From the IMG/VR virus record IMGVR_UViG_3300025009_000051, positions 1 through 64,000 of that record: a stretch of DNA of 64,000 nt. One strand, given 5' to 3'. The notes below the pieces were generated by a model that did no database searches, was not told the DNA's origin, and was given only the letters and a program-made list of their open reading frames with translations. How positions within the stretch are numbered: the first letter of the stretch is position 1; every line of letters begins with the position of its first letter. Position numbers and translations under genes: made by a program. The DNA is from a virus. Shown here in pieces: positions 9,046 to 16,644 of this stretch.

Positions 9046-9324
9046 ATGAATATAAAACTAAATTCCAACGAACAAATAAGAATTGAAACTTCTTATACAA
9101 GAATAGACAATAATTTTATAAATATTACTTCTTTAAATGATTGTATTGGATTAAGAATTACCAATTGGTCTAATATAAGACAATATACCGAAATCAGAAA
9201 AAAAGATAATCAAATAGCAATGTTCATTTTTAAGAAAAAAAGAGATAAAAAATATGCTAATTTGGGTTGGTGGGAAGATGCTGAAGTAGTATATAGCTGC
9301 AACGAAGTTAAACTCGAAGAATAA
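9046..9324 (+). CDS. Hypothetical small protein
   Basis: 92 residues beginning MNIKLNSNEQIRIETSY. I chose the ATG at 9046 because the upstream TTG (9016) falls inside a TAAATTTG promoter -7-like element at 9011-9018. It is basic in the middle (IFKKKRDKKY) with aromatic residues after it (NLGWWEDAEVVYS). No family recognised. A weak host-type promoter precedes it and it is a lone plus-strand gene. Confidence 0.5.
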   Translation: MNIKLNSNEQIRIETSYTRIDNNFINITSLNDCIGLRITNWSNIRQYTEIRKKDNQIAMFIFKKKRDKKYANLGWWEDAEVVYSCNEVKLEE

Positions 9325-9394
9325 ATTTGAAAAAATTATTAAAATAAATTAAAAATAATTTTTTTATATTAAAATAAGTTGTATATTTGTATAG

Positions 9395-9420
9395 TAAAAT
9401 AAAAAAATCATATAAAAGAG
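9395..9420 (-). other. 3' end of tnpB: candidate guide segment matching 27247-27271
   Basis: Read on the minus strand, 9420 to 9402 is CTCTTTTATATGATTTTTT, covering the last codons and stop of the TnpB-like gene. The same 19 bases, and after one extra T the next six, occur at 27271-27247 in front of the DnaB gene. In TnpB systems the guide follows the 3' end of the gene, so this is the place where a guide would lie. Confidence 0.35.
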
Positions 9421-10742
9421 TATAAATCTATATAACTCTTCTTGCTTTGATTTAATCTGAAAACACTTACCAGATGCTCTTGAATAGCCTCTTCGAGTGA
9501 AACTCGATATTTAAATTTCAAGTTTTTTACAAGCGTGAACAATTTCTTCCAATCTTCAACCCATTCAATTCCCATTTCCTTCCATTGGTGTTGAATTGAA
9601 CTTTTTGGGCTGAAGACTGGATAGAAACCATTCTTGTTTTTCTTTACCTTCCACTCATAGCCTCTCCTTGCAATTTCAATGCTTGCATTCACCGAATCAG
9701 TGAAATCATATTGGAGATTTCCAATGAAAGATGAATATGCCGGATTGACTGAATGAAGATTGATTTGAAAGATGTTTAATCTCTTATTTAGATTTGAGAC
9801 GAATAATTCTCGCTTCCATAAATTTCTATTCTTCCTATTTCCAAGATGATTATATTTTTGGTTCAAACTTAATTTCATTTTGAATTTAAGATCTTCAATG
9901 AAAACATTTTTACATTGAAAATGCTTCGCAAGAATTGAAATTGATTTTGAGATTTGAATTGTTTCAAATTGAAGCTTGTCCTGAAAATATTTCATCTTAG
10001 ATGAATTTGAACTCAAATCCGAATTTAAAATTTTATCAAAAATAGGTTGAAGTGAATATTCTTGTGTATGAATTATATTCCCATCTTCAAGGATTGAAAC
10101 TCCTATGTTATCGGGATTTAGATCAATTCCAAGATATCTCTCATTCTTCAAATTTAAATTCTCTCCATCTTTAAATTCTTCAAATGAAATATAAAGTTCT
10201 TTTTCTGTCAATCTGACCGAGTAGGTATAACCGTCATTTTCATTCAACATTTCTAATTTTTCTAACACCTTCTTATAATTATTTCTTAGATTTGGTAATT
10301 TCAAAAAATAATGTTCTTTTCTATTCACCTTAAATTCGATCATACTATCATTCAATAAATGCAAGTTGCACATTCTATTACCATGATAATTAGCTTCACC
10401 TTGAATATTCAAAGGAAGCAATCTCTTTTCTTTCAATTCTTCTTTTGTCATCTTTCCTTTCATTCTTTCAATAAAATTTTTCTTTCCTCCAAAAACAATC
10501 TTCTTTTCTTTAAATCTTGAATGAAGTTGATTGGCCTCCATAATCGCACATTGTTGCAACCAGCTGTTAGCATTTTCAATTCCCCTCAATTCTTTCAGGC
10601 TATGTCTAATATTAATTTGTTTCATCTTCTCTTGGTATCTATTAAATGCATATCTAACAATCAATGAATATTCTCTTCGAAGCTCTTTCAGCTTCTCATA
10701 AAATCTTTCATTTGCAGTATATGGAATTTTAATAGTTATCAT
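9408..10742 (-). CDS. tnpB: TnpB-like (IS605 OrfB / Cas12-type RuvC) RNA-guided nuclease
   Basis: 444 residues. RuvC motifs are in order: GIDLNPDNIGVSIL (about 205-218, catalytic D), VFIEDLKF (about 290, catalytic E) and, near residue 355-370, DSVNASIEIARRG (catalytic D), preceded by the VNPAYSSFIG block of this family. The zinc-ribbon CxxC pairs usual between motifs II and III are absent. TnpB proteins are guided by an RNA from the 3' end of their own gene and cut next to a short TAM. No tnpA transposase was found nearby, so the gene is either an isolated IS1341-type element or a domesticated nuclease. It has no late element, and a plus-strand TATATTTG at 9382-9389 faces its 3' end. All three acidic residues are present, so it is probably active. 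Confidence 0.75.
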   Translation of the reverse strand: MITIKIPYTANERFYEKLKELRREYSLIVRYAFNRYQEKMKQINIRHSLKELRGIENANSWLQQCAIMEANQLHSRFKEKKIVFGGKKNFIERMKGKMTKEELKEKRLLPLNIQGEANYHGNRMCNLHLLNDSMIEFKVNRKEHYFLKLPNLRNNYKKVLEKLEMLNENDGYTYSVRLTEKELYISFEEFKDGENLNLKNERYLGIDLNPDNIGVSILEDGNIIHTQEYSLQPIFDKILNSDLSSNSSKMKYFQDKLQFETIQISKSISILAKHFQCKNVFIEDLKFKMKLSLNQKYNHLGNRKNRNLWKRELFVSNLNKRLNIFQINLHSVNPAYSSFIGNLQYDFTDSVNASIEIARRGYEWKVKKNKNGFYPVFSPKSSIQHQWKEMGIEWVEDWKKLFTLVKNLKFKYRVSLEEAIQEHLVSVFRLNQSKKSYIDLYSFI

Positions 10743-10829
10743 TTTTTATTTCTATACTATAATTATATATAATTATAAATATAAAAAATAAAAAAAGAAC
10801 ACATTTTTTTAAAAATAAATTAAAATAAA

Positions 10830-10861
10830 TTTGTTTGTTTCATTTATTCGTTATATATTTG
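10830..10861 (+). promoter_or_regulatory. Bacteroidota-type promoter (TTTG-N20-TATATTTG)
   Basis: TTTG at 10830-10833 and TATATTTG at 10854-10861, 20-nt spacer. It drives the DUF932 gene at 10891 and is a near-copy of the promoters at 7642 and 17835. Confidence 0.75.
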
Positions 10862-10890
10862 TATATGAAAACAATTAAAAACAAGAAACA

Positions 10891-11730
10891 ATGTTACAAA
10901 AGACACAAGAAGATTTAAAAATGAGTTTGGGGTGGGAAGTATTAAGAACTCCAAACTATGTAAAGATAGGTGAAGAATTTAAAAATATTGGGACAGAATC
11001 TTTACTAAGAAATGACACGTTTAATAAAATTCATAAGACGGCGGTGGGGGAAAGTTTTCAATTTACATCTATTAAGCAAATGGAAGAAGTAGTTGAAAAT
11101 TTTAGTTTAATTTCGGGTTACCCCATTGTGGGGTTTGATGAATTTTACGGAGGCTCAAAAGTTATTGCTTATTTGAAATCAGACAAAGAACAAATTTGTG
11201 GATATGATTTTAAAGAATTCTTAACAGTTATTGGAGGGTTTGATGGGCAGACTTCATTCTCGATTGGAACTACTTCAATCTTGTTAAGATGCCAAAATCA
11301 ATGGTCAAAAATTTTAATGCACGCTACGGTTAAAAATACAAGACATCACATCGAAAAAAGAAAAGATTTAATGAAGGAATTTGAAACATACATTGTAAAT
11401 AAAAATCAATTGTATGATCAAATTGAAAATTTTCAAAACATTAAGGTTGATCGAGGACTTGCATTACAGTTAGTTGAAAAAATGATTTTCAACCCAGAAC
11501 TTCCAAAAGAAGAACAATCCACAAGAGCGTTAAATAAAGTTTCTGACATTATGATATCGGTAGATGGAGAAATGTTAGATCTTGGAAACAACGGATTTGG
11601 ATTTTTTAATGGGGTTACTCACTTCACTACCTACCAACAGAAATCAAAAGATGTAGTTTTTGGAAATTTGTTTGGAACAAAACAAAAGATGAACCAAAAA
11701 GCATTTGAATTAGTAGCGAACTTACAATAA
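10891..11730 (+). CDS. DUF932 family protein
   Basis: 279 residues with the DUF932 pattern, a family found on phages and plasmids. It has an N-terminal KMSLGWEVLRTP start, the central YDFKEFLTVIGGFDGQTSFSIG block, then LLRCQNQWSKILMHATVKNTRHH and a helical C-terminal half. The molecular role of the family is unknown; it is often an early-expressed accessory gene of mobile elements. A strong host-type promoter 30 nt upstream and a terminator after the stop make this a one-gene early unit. Length is in the normal family range. Confidence 0.7.
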   Translation: MLQKTQEDLKMSLGWEVLRTPNYVKIGEEFKNIGTESLLRNDTFNKIHKTAVGESFQFTSIKQMEEVVENFSLISGYPIVGFDEFYGGSKVIAYLKSDKEQICGYDFKEFLTVIGGFDGQTSFSIGTTSILLRCQNQWSKILMHATVKNTRHHIEKRKDLMKEFETYIVNKNQLYDQIENFQNIKVDRGLALQLVEKMIFNPELPKEEQSTRALNKVSDIMISVDGEMLDLGNNGFGFFNGVTHFTTYQQKSKDVVFGNLFGTKQKMNQKAFELVANLQ

Positions 11731-11745
11731 AACTTTTTTAAAAAT

Positions 11746-11787
11746 AGAGATATTAAGAGTTAGAATTTTCTTTTAATATCTCTTTTA
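11746..11787 (+). terminator. Rho-independent terminator after the DUF932 gene
   Basis: AGAGATATTAA (11746-11756) pairs with TTAATATCTCT (11773-11783), followed by TTTT. The hairpin overlaps the 3' end of the convergent gene 11753-11905 and may serve both strands. Confidence 0.7.
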
Positions 11788-11905
11788 ATTTATTTTCAAT
11801 TAGAATAGAATTTAATTTTGATATACTATAACCATTATTATCACAATATTCTTTAAATTTTGTGTATAATTCTATAGAAATTGAAATTGTAGCGTGTTTT
11901 TTCAT
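11753..11905 (-). CDS. Small ribbon-helix-helix-like DNA-binding protein
   Basis: 50 residues from the ATG at 11905: MKKHATISISIELYTKFKE, then YCDNNGYSISKLNSILIENKL. A short beta strand followed by two helices with a GYSISKL turn is the layout of Arc/MetJ-type ribbon-helix-helix repressors. A longer reading would start inside the neighbouring gene, so the internal ATG is preferred. It lies just downstream of the repeat-containing GIY-YIG nuclease and could repress it or other early genes (inference). Confidence 0.55.
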   Translation of the reverse strand: MKKHATISISIELYTKFKEYCDNNGYSISKLNSILIENKLKEILKENSNS

Positions 11906-11915
11906 AATATTCAAT

Positions 11916-12965
11916 TTAATTTGTAAATGTTTTTCTAAAATGTATAAATTCTCCACTTATTATTCTCGGATCATTCAAAGATAATCTTTTTTTGATGCCA
12001 TCTTTATTTTTGCATAATATAGTACCTTTATTTACAGATACTAATTCTCCAGAAATATATCTTGAATCAGTTTTAAAAATATTAAAAGTATTTCCATCTT
12101 TATCTTTTACTGTGAGTCGTCCTGTGGCAGCGTGTTTCAATTCTCCAGAAATATATCTTGGATCATTAACTAAAACTTGAAAAGTATTTCCATCTTTATC
12201 TTTTACACTTATTTTTCCTTTAGACAATGCTTTAACTTCTTTATTTAAAAATCTTGGATCGTCTGTCTTAATTCTAAAACATTTATTTTTATCATCTACC
12301 ACAAGAACAGTATTTACAAATGGAGATTTCAATTCTCCAGACAAATATTTATCATTATCACATCTTATATAAATATTTTGATTTTTTTCATTTTTAACCA
12401 ATACACCTATAATCAATTCTTTTGTAATTAATCTTAAATCATTTTTATGCACATAAATCTTTTTATCATTTTTATCGAATGCTATTAGCATATTTTTGTG
12501 TATGCTTTCTAATTCTTTATTTTTATCGTTGCACTCTATTCTTGAAATGTTCCCATCTTTATCTCTTACACAATATGTTCCTGTCACAATACCTTTAAAT
12601 TCGCCAGATTCTAATCTAATATCATCGTTATATGCATGAATTTTTTCTCCTTTATTATTTTTATAAGTGTGTTTTCCTTTTTTTCCTTTATTTATTCCAA
12701 CAAATTCTCCAGATAAATATCTCGGATCATTGTTATCTGTTTGAAAGGTATTTCCATCTTTATCTTTCACAACAATTCTATCTTTAAAAATACTGATTAA
12801 TTCACCTGATAAATATCTTGGATCTGTTTTATCTACTTGGAACGTATTACCTTTTTTATCTTTTACTGGAATTTTTCCTTTGGTTATACTAATCAATTCT
12901 CCAGACAAATATCTTGGATCATTGATAGAGACAGAAAAAGTATTTCCTTCTTTATCTCTCACCGG
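11916..12965 (-). repeat. Coding tandem repeat, about 11 copies of 90 bp
   Basis: This DNA encodes the repeated module with core DPRYLSGEL of the GIY-YIG protein. Copies differ in many positions, so this is an old protein-level repeat and not a recent DNA expansion. Confidence 0.7.
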
Positions 12966-13265
12966 TAATAATCCGGTTGTATTAAACCCTCCCCCGTGTA
13001 TGATATTATATGTATCTTCTTGTTTTACAAATTCTTCGTCTACCATTTCTTTTTCTTTCTCTATCATTTCTTCTTTAGTATCAAAATCAAACAAAATTTC
13101 TTTTTTAAAATTTTCTATACCACATTCTTGAATTGCTTCTTTTATTAATCTGCCAGATCCCATATATTCATCATTTATATTACTGGTTGCATGCTGCCCA
13201 ATATAAATTTTACCATTCAAAATATTAGTTATCTTATAAATTAAATAATGTTTTCTTTTTTCCAT
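11916..13265 (-). CDS. GIY-YIG endonuclease with 11 tandem C-terminal repeats
   Basis: 449 residues. The N-terminal about 95 residues are a GIY-YIG nuclease: LIYKITNILNGKIYIGQH holds the two signature strands, EYMGSG... and a conserved Glu follow, and the domain ends in TYNIIHGGGF. From residue 101 to the end are 11 copies of a roughly 30-residue module whose best form is VKDKDGNTFQV-x-DPRYLSGEL followed by a basic KGK turn. Copies 4-7 are the most divergent. Such modules follow GIY-YIG nucleases in phages and probably read DNA along the target. The gene is free-standing, interrupts nothing visible and is most likely a homing endonuclease. Confidence 0.8.
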   Translation of the reverse strand: MEKRKHYLIYKITNILNGKIYIGQHATSNINDEYMGSGRLIKEAIQECGIENFKKEILFDFDTKEEMIEKEKEMVDEEFVKQEDTYNIIHGGGFNTTGLLPVRDKEGNTFSVSINDPRYLSGELISITKGKIPVKDKKGNTFQVDKTDPRYLSGELISIFKDRIVVKDKDGNTFQTDNNDPRYLSGEFVGINKGKKGKHTYKNNKGEKIHAYNDDIRLESGEFKGIVTGTYCVRDKDGNISRIECNDKNKELESIHKNMLIAFDKNDKKIYVHKNDLRLITKELIIGVLVKNEKNQNIYIRCDNDKYLSGELKSPFVNTVLVVDDKNKCFRIKTDDPRFLNKEVKALSKGKISVKDKDGNTFQVLVNDPRYISGELKHAATGRLTVKDKDGNTFNIFKTDSRYISGELVSVNKGTILCKNKDGIKKRLSLNDPRIISGEFIHFRKTFTN

Positions 13266-13309
13266 GTTTTTTATAATATATATAAAATAAAAAAATTTTT
13301 TACTTTATT

Positions 13310-13341
13310 TTTGTTTGTTTCAATAATTATTATTATATTTG
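13310..13341 (+). promoter_or_regulatory. Bacteroidota-type promoter for the 13365-17823 operon
   Basis: TTTG at 13310-13313 and TATATTTG at 13334-13341 with a 20-nt spacer, 24 nt before the ATG at 13365. It is the only strong promoter seen before the next ten genes. Confidence 0.75.
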
Positions 13342-13364
13342 TACAAAGAAACTAAAACAAAGAA

Positions 13365-13697
13365 ATGAAAACAAATAAATTTAAAAACTTCTTAAGAATC
13401 TTATTCGCAAGAATCTTTAATCTATCATATGAAGTAGACAATAAACTTGTCAGAAAACACATATATACATTCTTATACATCATAAAAGAATGGAAATACC
13501 TGGATACAATCTCATATGTCAAAGTTTACAGAAAAAATGAAAAATTAATTGTAGAAATTGAAACACATCGTCCAGAAATATTAATTGGTATGCGAGGTTC
13601 GCTTATCAATGAATTAACAGAATTTTTAAAGAAAGAACTTAACACCGATTTAGAAATTAAACTTAAAGAATGCCAACTTTGGCACAAATTGTTTTAA
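13365..13697 (+). CDS. KH-domain (type II-like) RNA-binding protein
   Basis: 110 residues. The C-terminal half reads IVEIETHRPEILIGMRG followed by SLINELTEFLKKEL and LEIKLKE. This resembles the type II KH fold of ribosomal S3 and Era, with the GxxG loop as IGMRGS and a flanking beta strand on each side. KH domains bind single-stranded RNA or DNA. The first about 45 residues are basic (KFKNFLRILFARIF) and could add nucleic-acid affinity. It is the first gene of an early-type operon, so host RNA or translation is a reasonable target, but that is inference. Confidence 0.6.
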   Translation: MKTNKFKNFLRILFARIFNLSYEVDNKLVRKHIYTFLYIIKEWKYLDTISYVKVYRKNEKLIVEIETHRPEILIGMRGSLINELTEFLKKELNTDLEIKLKECQLWHKLF

Positions 13698-13707
13698 TAA
13701 ATATACT

Positions 13708-13929
13708 ATGACAGCAGAACAAAAAGAAATATTTCGATTATTACAAGAAATTTTAGAAAAATACCCAGATTTTAGATTTGGGCAATTATTATATGTTTTA
13801 AATGTGACTCAATTCTCTGATATAACTAATCCAGAACATAAAGATTTTGATTTACGAGATATATTTTATGATTCTGATGAATATATATTAAAAAGAATTA
13901 AAGAAGCCATTGAAAAAGCAAAACTATGA
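13708..13929 (+). CDS. Conserved small hypothetical protein
   Basis: 73 residues, acidic and helical: MTAEQKEIFRLLQEILEKYP, then DFRFGQLLYVLNVT and a C-terminal LKRIKEAIEKAKL helix. Small proteins with a YPDxRFGQLL core are common in phages and mobile elements, but their role is unknown. It ends in ATGA overlapping the deaminase-like gene, so the two are translationally coupled. Confidence 0.6.
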   Translation: MTAEQKEIFRLLQEILEKYPDFRFGQLLYVLNVTQFSDITNPEHKDFDLRDIFYDSDEYILKRIKEAIEKAKL

Positions 13930-14258
13930 TAATATCAAATTTTAAAATAGAAAATCGATGTGCAAGACAAACCACCATAGCTATAATAGTTAATAATGGT
14001 AAACATTGGATCGGAACCAATAATTGTGAGTCACCCCAAGAATCTTGTCCAAGAAAAGATTTGCCTACTGGAGTAGGGTATGAGTTATGTAAAAATATTT
14101 GTAGGCAGCCAGGGCACGCTGAAGAAAATGCTTGCAAGATTGCAGGTAAGAATGCTGAAGGAGGGATTCTATTTTTACTTGGTCATACTTATTGTTGTGA
14201 TAACTGTATCAAGAGTATGGCAGAACATAAAATAAAAGAAGTAATAATTATATCTTAA
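13926..14258 (+). CDS. Cytidine/dCMP deaminase-like zinc protein
   Basis: 110 residues. The zinc and catalytic signature of the deaminase superfamily is present: GHAEENAC (H-A-E) and, about 26 residues later, YCCDNCIKSM (CxxC). A strand before it (IAIIVNNGKHWIGTNNC) matches the start of the fold. Extra cysteines (CARQ, CPRK, CKNICRQPGH) may bind a structural zinc. Phage relatives act on dCMP, nucleosides or RNA; the substrate cannot be told from this sequence. It could feed the pyrimidine pool together with the dUTPase at 18772. Confidence 0.6.
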   Translation: MIISNFKIENRCARQTTIAIIVNNGKHWIGTNNCESPQESCPRKDLPTGVGYELCKNICRQPGHAEENACKIAGKNAEGGILFLLGHTYCCDNCIKSMAEHKIKEVIIIS

Positions 14259-14269
14259 AAAATTCAAAA

Positions 14270-14545
14270 ATGAAAAAAATTAATTTAGTTATATTATTAT
14301 TGTTATTAATTTCTATATTTTCTTGCGTTGAATCAAAAGAAGATAATGAAAAATTAATAGACGGTAATGTTGAAATTGACTATGTGAAAAGCAATACTAC
14401 ATTAACAAATGCAAAAATAATTGAGATGGATTCTTGTGAATATATTCAATATCATGTATATTTTTATGAAGCTATTACTCATAGAGGCAGATGTAAATAT
14501 TGTGCAGAAAGATTAAAAAAAGCATTAAACAATTTAGAAAAATGA
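14270..14545 (+). CDS. Small lipoprotein
   Basis: 91 residues with a lipoprotein signal, MKKINLVILLLLLISIFSC, the Cys at residue 19 being the lipid-modified one. The mature part is acidic and contains further cysteines late in the chain (CEYIQYH, CKYCAERLKKAL). Its stop overlaps the ATG of the phosphoesterase gene. Membrane-anchored small proteins in early operons often act in superinfection exclusion, but there is no direct evidence here. Confidence 0.55.
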   Translation: MKKINLVILLLLLISIFSCVESKEDNEKLIDGNVEIDYVKSNTTLTNAKIIEMDSCEYIQYHVYFYEAITHRGRCKYCAERLKKALNNLEK

Positions 14546-15129
14546 TATTAATAGGAGATACTCATGGAAAGGTCAATCAATATTGGAAACTAATTCAAAA
14601 AAATAAAAAAGAAGATTCAATTCAGGTTGGAGATTTTGGATTTCTTAGTCAACATAATTGGTTTAGAAATAATTTAAATACCATTCAACATAATATCTGC
14701 TTTGGAAATCATGACTGGCTCCCATTTGTAAATGAACAATATTCTTGTGGAGATACAAAGTATTATCCAGAACAAAATTTATGCACTATTCGTGGAGGAT
14801 ATTCATATGATAAACATTTAAGAACAATTGGAATAGATTGGTTTCCAGATGAAGAAATGGAATATTCAAGATTAAAAGAAGTGATAGAAGAAATTATTGC
14901 AATTAAACCTAAGATAATTGTTTCTCATACTTGTCCAAAGAAAATTGCTTTAGAATTATTTAAATATCCACATCAAGATCCGTCTATTACAGAACAAGCT
15001 ATGCAATTTTTATTTGAAGATTATCAACCAGAATTCTGGATATTTGGACATCATCATAGATCAGTTAATAAAGTAATTAACAATACAAATTTTATTTGTT
15101 TGAAAGAATTAGAAATTTATAAAATATAA
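14542..15129 (+). CDS. Calcineurin-like metallophosphoesterase
   Basis: 195 residues from the ATG at 14542. The five metal and active-site motifs are in order: GDTHG (residues 5-9), GDFG, GNHD, SHTCP and GHHH. The fold uses two metal ions to hydrolyse phosphomono- or diesters. Phage members include serine/threonine phosphatases and polynucleotide end-processing or cyclic-nucleotide enzymes. This one is near the small end, with no added domain. The start is inside the preceding lipoprotein gene (ATGA overlap); the longer alternative lacks a reason to be preferred. Confidence 0.7.
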   Translation: MILIGDTHGKVNQYWKLIQKNKKEDSIQVGDFGFLSQHNWFRNNLNTIQHNICFGNHDWLPFVNEQYSCGDTKYYPEQNLCTIRGGYSYDKHLRTIGIDWFPDEEMEYSRLKEVIEEIIAIKPKIIVSHTCPKKIALELFKYPHQDPSITEQAMQFLFEDYQPEFWIFGHHHRSVNKVINNTNFICLKELEIYKI

Positions 15130-15141
15130 AAGAAAAGAATT

Positions 15142-15879
15142 ATGAAAAAATTATTATTGTTTGTTGTTTTTGCATTATTTTTTATTAATGTGTTTTCTCA
15201 AAACGATACATTAAATTATTATGATTTAAATAATAATCCTAAAGGAAATTTTAACACTTATATTTCCGAAGATAGTTCAATTTTCCATGTGGGAGATACA
15301 ATAAATGGAAAGATAATATCGAAAATTATAATTGGTGGTACGCGAGGAGATTATAAAGCTCAATACTTGACAAATGATCACAATTTATATTTTTTTGACG
15401 ATATTAACAATTCTATTACCTTTTCTACTCAAAATGGTGAAATATATTATTCGGAAATAATTGTTAATAATAAAAGTAAAGAAGATTTATATTTTTTAGC
15501 AAAAGAGTGGTTTGTCGTGGCATTTAAATTCCCCAAATATGTAATTCAGATAGATGATAAAGATAGGGGAATAATTTTTGTTAAAGGTGCATTCGAAGTT
15601 TTTACCTGTTTTAATAACTATAAAGAATTGGGGCAAGTAAATTTTACAATTTCTATAGAAGCCGAAAATAACAAATATAGATATACAATTACAAATGTAT
15701 GGCACGAATGTGACAATGTGCCTACTCCCGGCAATCTATTAAAAGACTCCCCGGGCGGGCATTGGTCTAATACTATGGGAGAAAAGAATTGGAATTGTAT
15801 AAAAAAACAAACTCAGCAAAACATACAAGATTTAAAATTAAGTATTATTTCGCACATGGATAAAGAAATAAAATGGTAA
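15142..15879 (+). CDS. Exported DUF4468-like protein
   Basis: 245 residues. The signal peptide MKKLLLFVVFALFFINVFS is followed by a Bacteroidota-style QND start. The mid to C-terminal region (VIQIDDKDRGIIFVKGAFEV, then FTISIEAENNKYRYTITNVW) matches the DUF4468 beta fold found in exported Bacteroidota proteins. Residues 205-222 are Gly/Pro-rich (PGNLLKDSPGGHW). The function of the family is unknown. Its presence in a phage early operon again ties this phage to a Bacteroidota host and suggests an envelope-directed product. Confidence 0.6.
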   Translation: MKKLLLFVVFALFFINVFSQNDTLNYYDLNNNPKGNFNTYISEDSSIFHVGDTINGKIISKIIIGGTRGDYKAQYLTNDHNLYFFDDINNSITFSTQNGEIYYSEIIVNNKSKEDLYFLAKEWFVVAFKFPKYVIQIDDKDRGIIFVKGAFEVFTCFNNYKELGQVNFTISIEAENNKYRYTITNVWHECDNVPTPGNLLKDSPGGHWSNTMGEKNWNCIKKQTQQNIQDLKLSIISHMDKEIKW

Positions 15880-15901
15880 TGTTAATTAAAATATAAAAGA
15901 A

Positions 15902-16135
15902 ATGGATAATGAATTGAGAATTTTAGTAGAAAGATTGGACAGAATTTTTCCTCACTTAAAATTATACTATGAAGGAGAATGTTTTTTAGATGAGAAAAGG
16001 CAAAAGAATGGCAAACAATCTGATATTGAAAAAATGCCTATGGATAATTTTGCTCCGCCAAGAGAATATGATTGGTATGATGTCATAAGAATTCTTAAAG
16101 AAAACGGTTTAGAAATAAAAAATAAATTAACATAA
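15902..16135 (+). CDS. Hypothetical small protein
   Basis: 77 residues, soluble and charged: MDNELRILVERLDRIFPHLK... MPMDNFAPPREYDWYDVIRIL. No family recognised. It is 22 nt after the DUF4468 gene and 14 nt before the PTH2-like gene, so part of the same transcript. Confidence 0.5.
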   Translation: MDNELRILVERLDRIFPHLKLYYEGECFLDEKRQKNGKQSDIEKMPMDNFAPPREYDWYDVIRILKENGLEIKNKLT

Positions 16136-16149
16136 AAATATAAAAAGAA

Positions 16150-16644
16150 ATGGAAAAATTTAGAATGTATGGATTCGTTCCGTTCAATATATCGGAAATC
16201 CAAAAGGGGATTCAGTTTGGGCATGCAGTTGTAGAATATGGATTAACATATGGAACAACAGACGAATATAAACATTGGGCAAATCACGATAAAACATTTA
16301 TCATATTAAATGGTGGCACAACTCGATATGTCTATTTTGATATGAGAGCTCCAGGAATGCAGCCAGGAGCAATGAATCAAATAGTAGAAACTTTAACTGA
16401 CATGAAAATTAAATTCTCAACTTTTCATGAACCAGATTTGAATTATGCTTTAACTGCAATTGTATTTTTAGTTCCTGATAAAGTGTTCGATAAAGAAACT
16501 TATCCAGATTTCGATTTTGGTGCAGACTTTTTAGATGACGAAAAAGCATATGAAGAAGGATGGCATAAAAAATGGTTAGAATCAATAGGAGGAGAAACAA
16601 ATGAACTATTAAGAAAATTTTTATCTAAATACAGGTTAGCATGA
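16150..16644 (+). CDS. PTH2-like (peptidyl-tRNA hydrolase 2 fold) protein
   Basis: 164 residues. IQKGIQFGHAVVEYGLTYG resembles the GKxxAQxxHA region of PTH2-type proteins. FSTFHEPDLNYALTAIVFLV matches their conserved Glu-Pro-Asp-Leu strand-helix. Archaeal and eukaryotic PTH2 cleaves peptidyl-tRNA, while many phage relatives are of unknown role. The C-terminal part (KAYEEGWHKKWLESIGG) is an extension. The start of the next gene overlaps its stop (ATGA). Assignment by pattern only. Confidence 0.45.
   Translation: MEKFRMYGFVPFNISEIQKGIQFGHAVVEYGLTYGTTDEYKHWANHDKTFIILNGGTTRYVYFDMRAPGMQPGAMNQIVETLTDMKIKFSTFHEPDLNYALTAIVFLVPDKVFDKETYPDFDFGADFLDDEKAYEEGWHKKWLESIGGETNELLRKFLSKYRLA

Noticed and set aside
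9016-9324. TTG start giving a 102-residue protein
   Set aside because: The TTG lies in a TAAATTTG promoter-like element; the ATG at 9046 is a better start.
11930-12965. Regular about 90-base repetition resembling a repeat or CRISPR-like array
   Set aside because: The units are in frame, divergent, and encode the DPRYLSGEL protein modules; there are no unique spacers between identical repeats.
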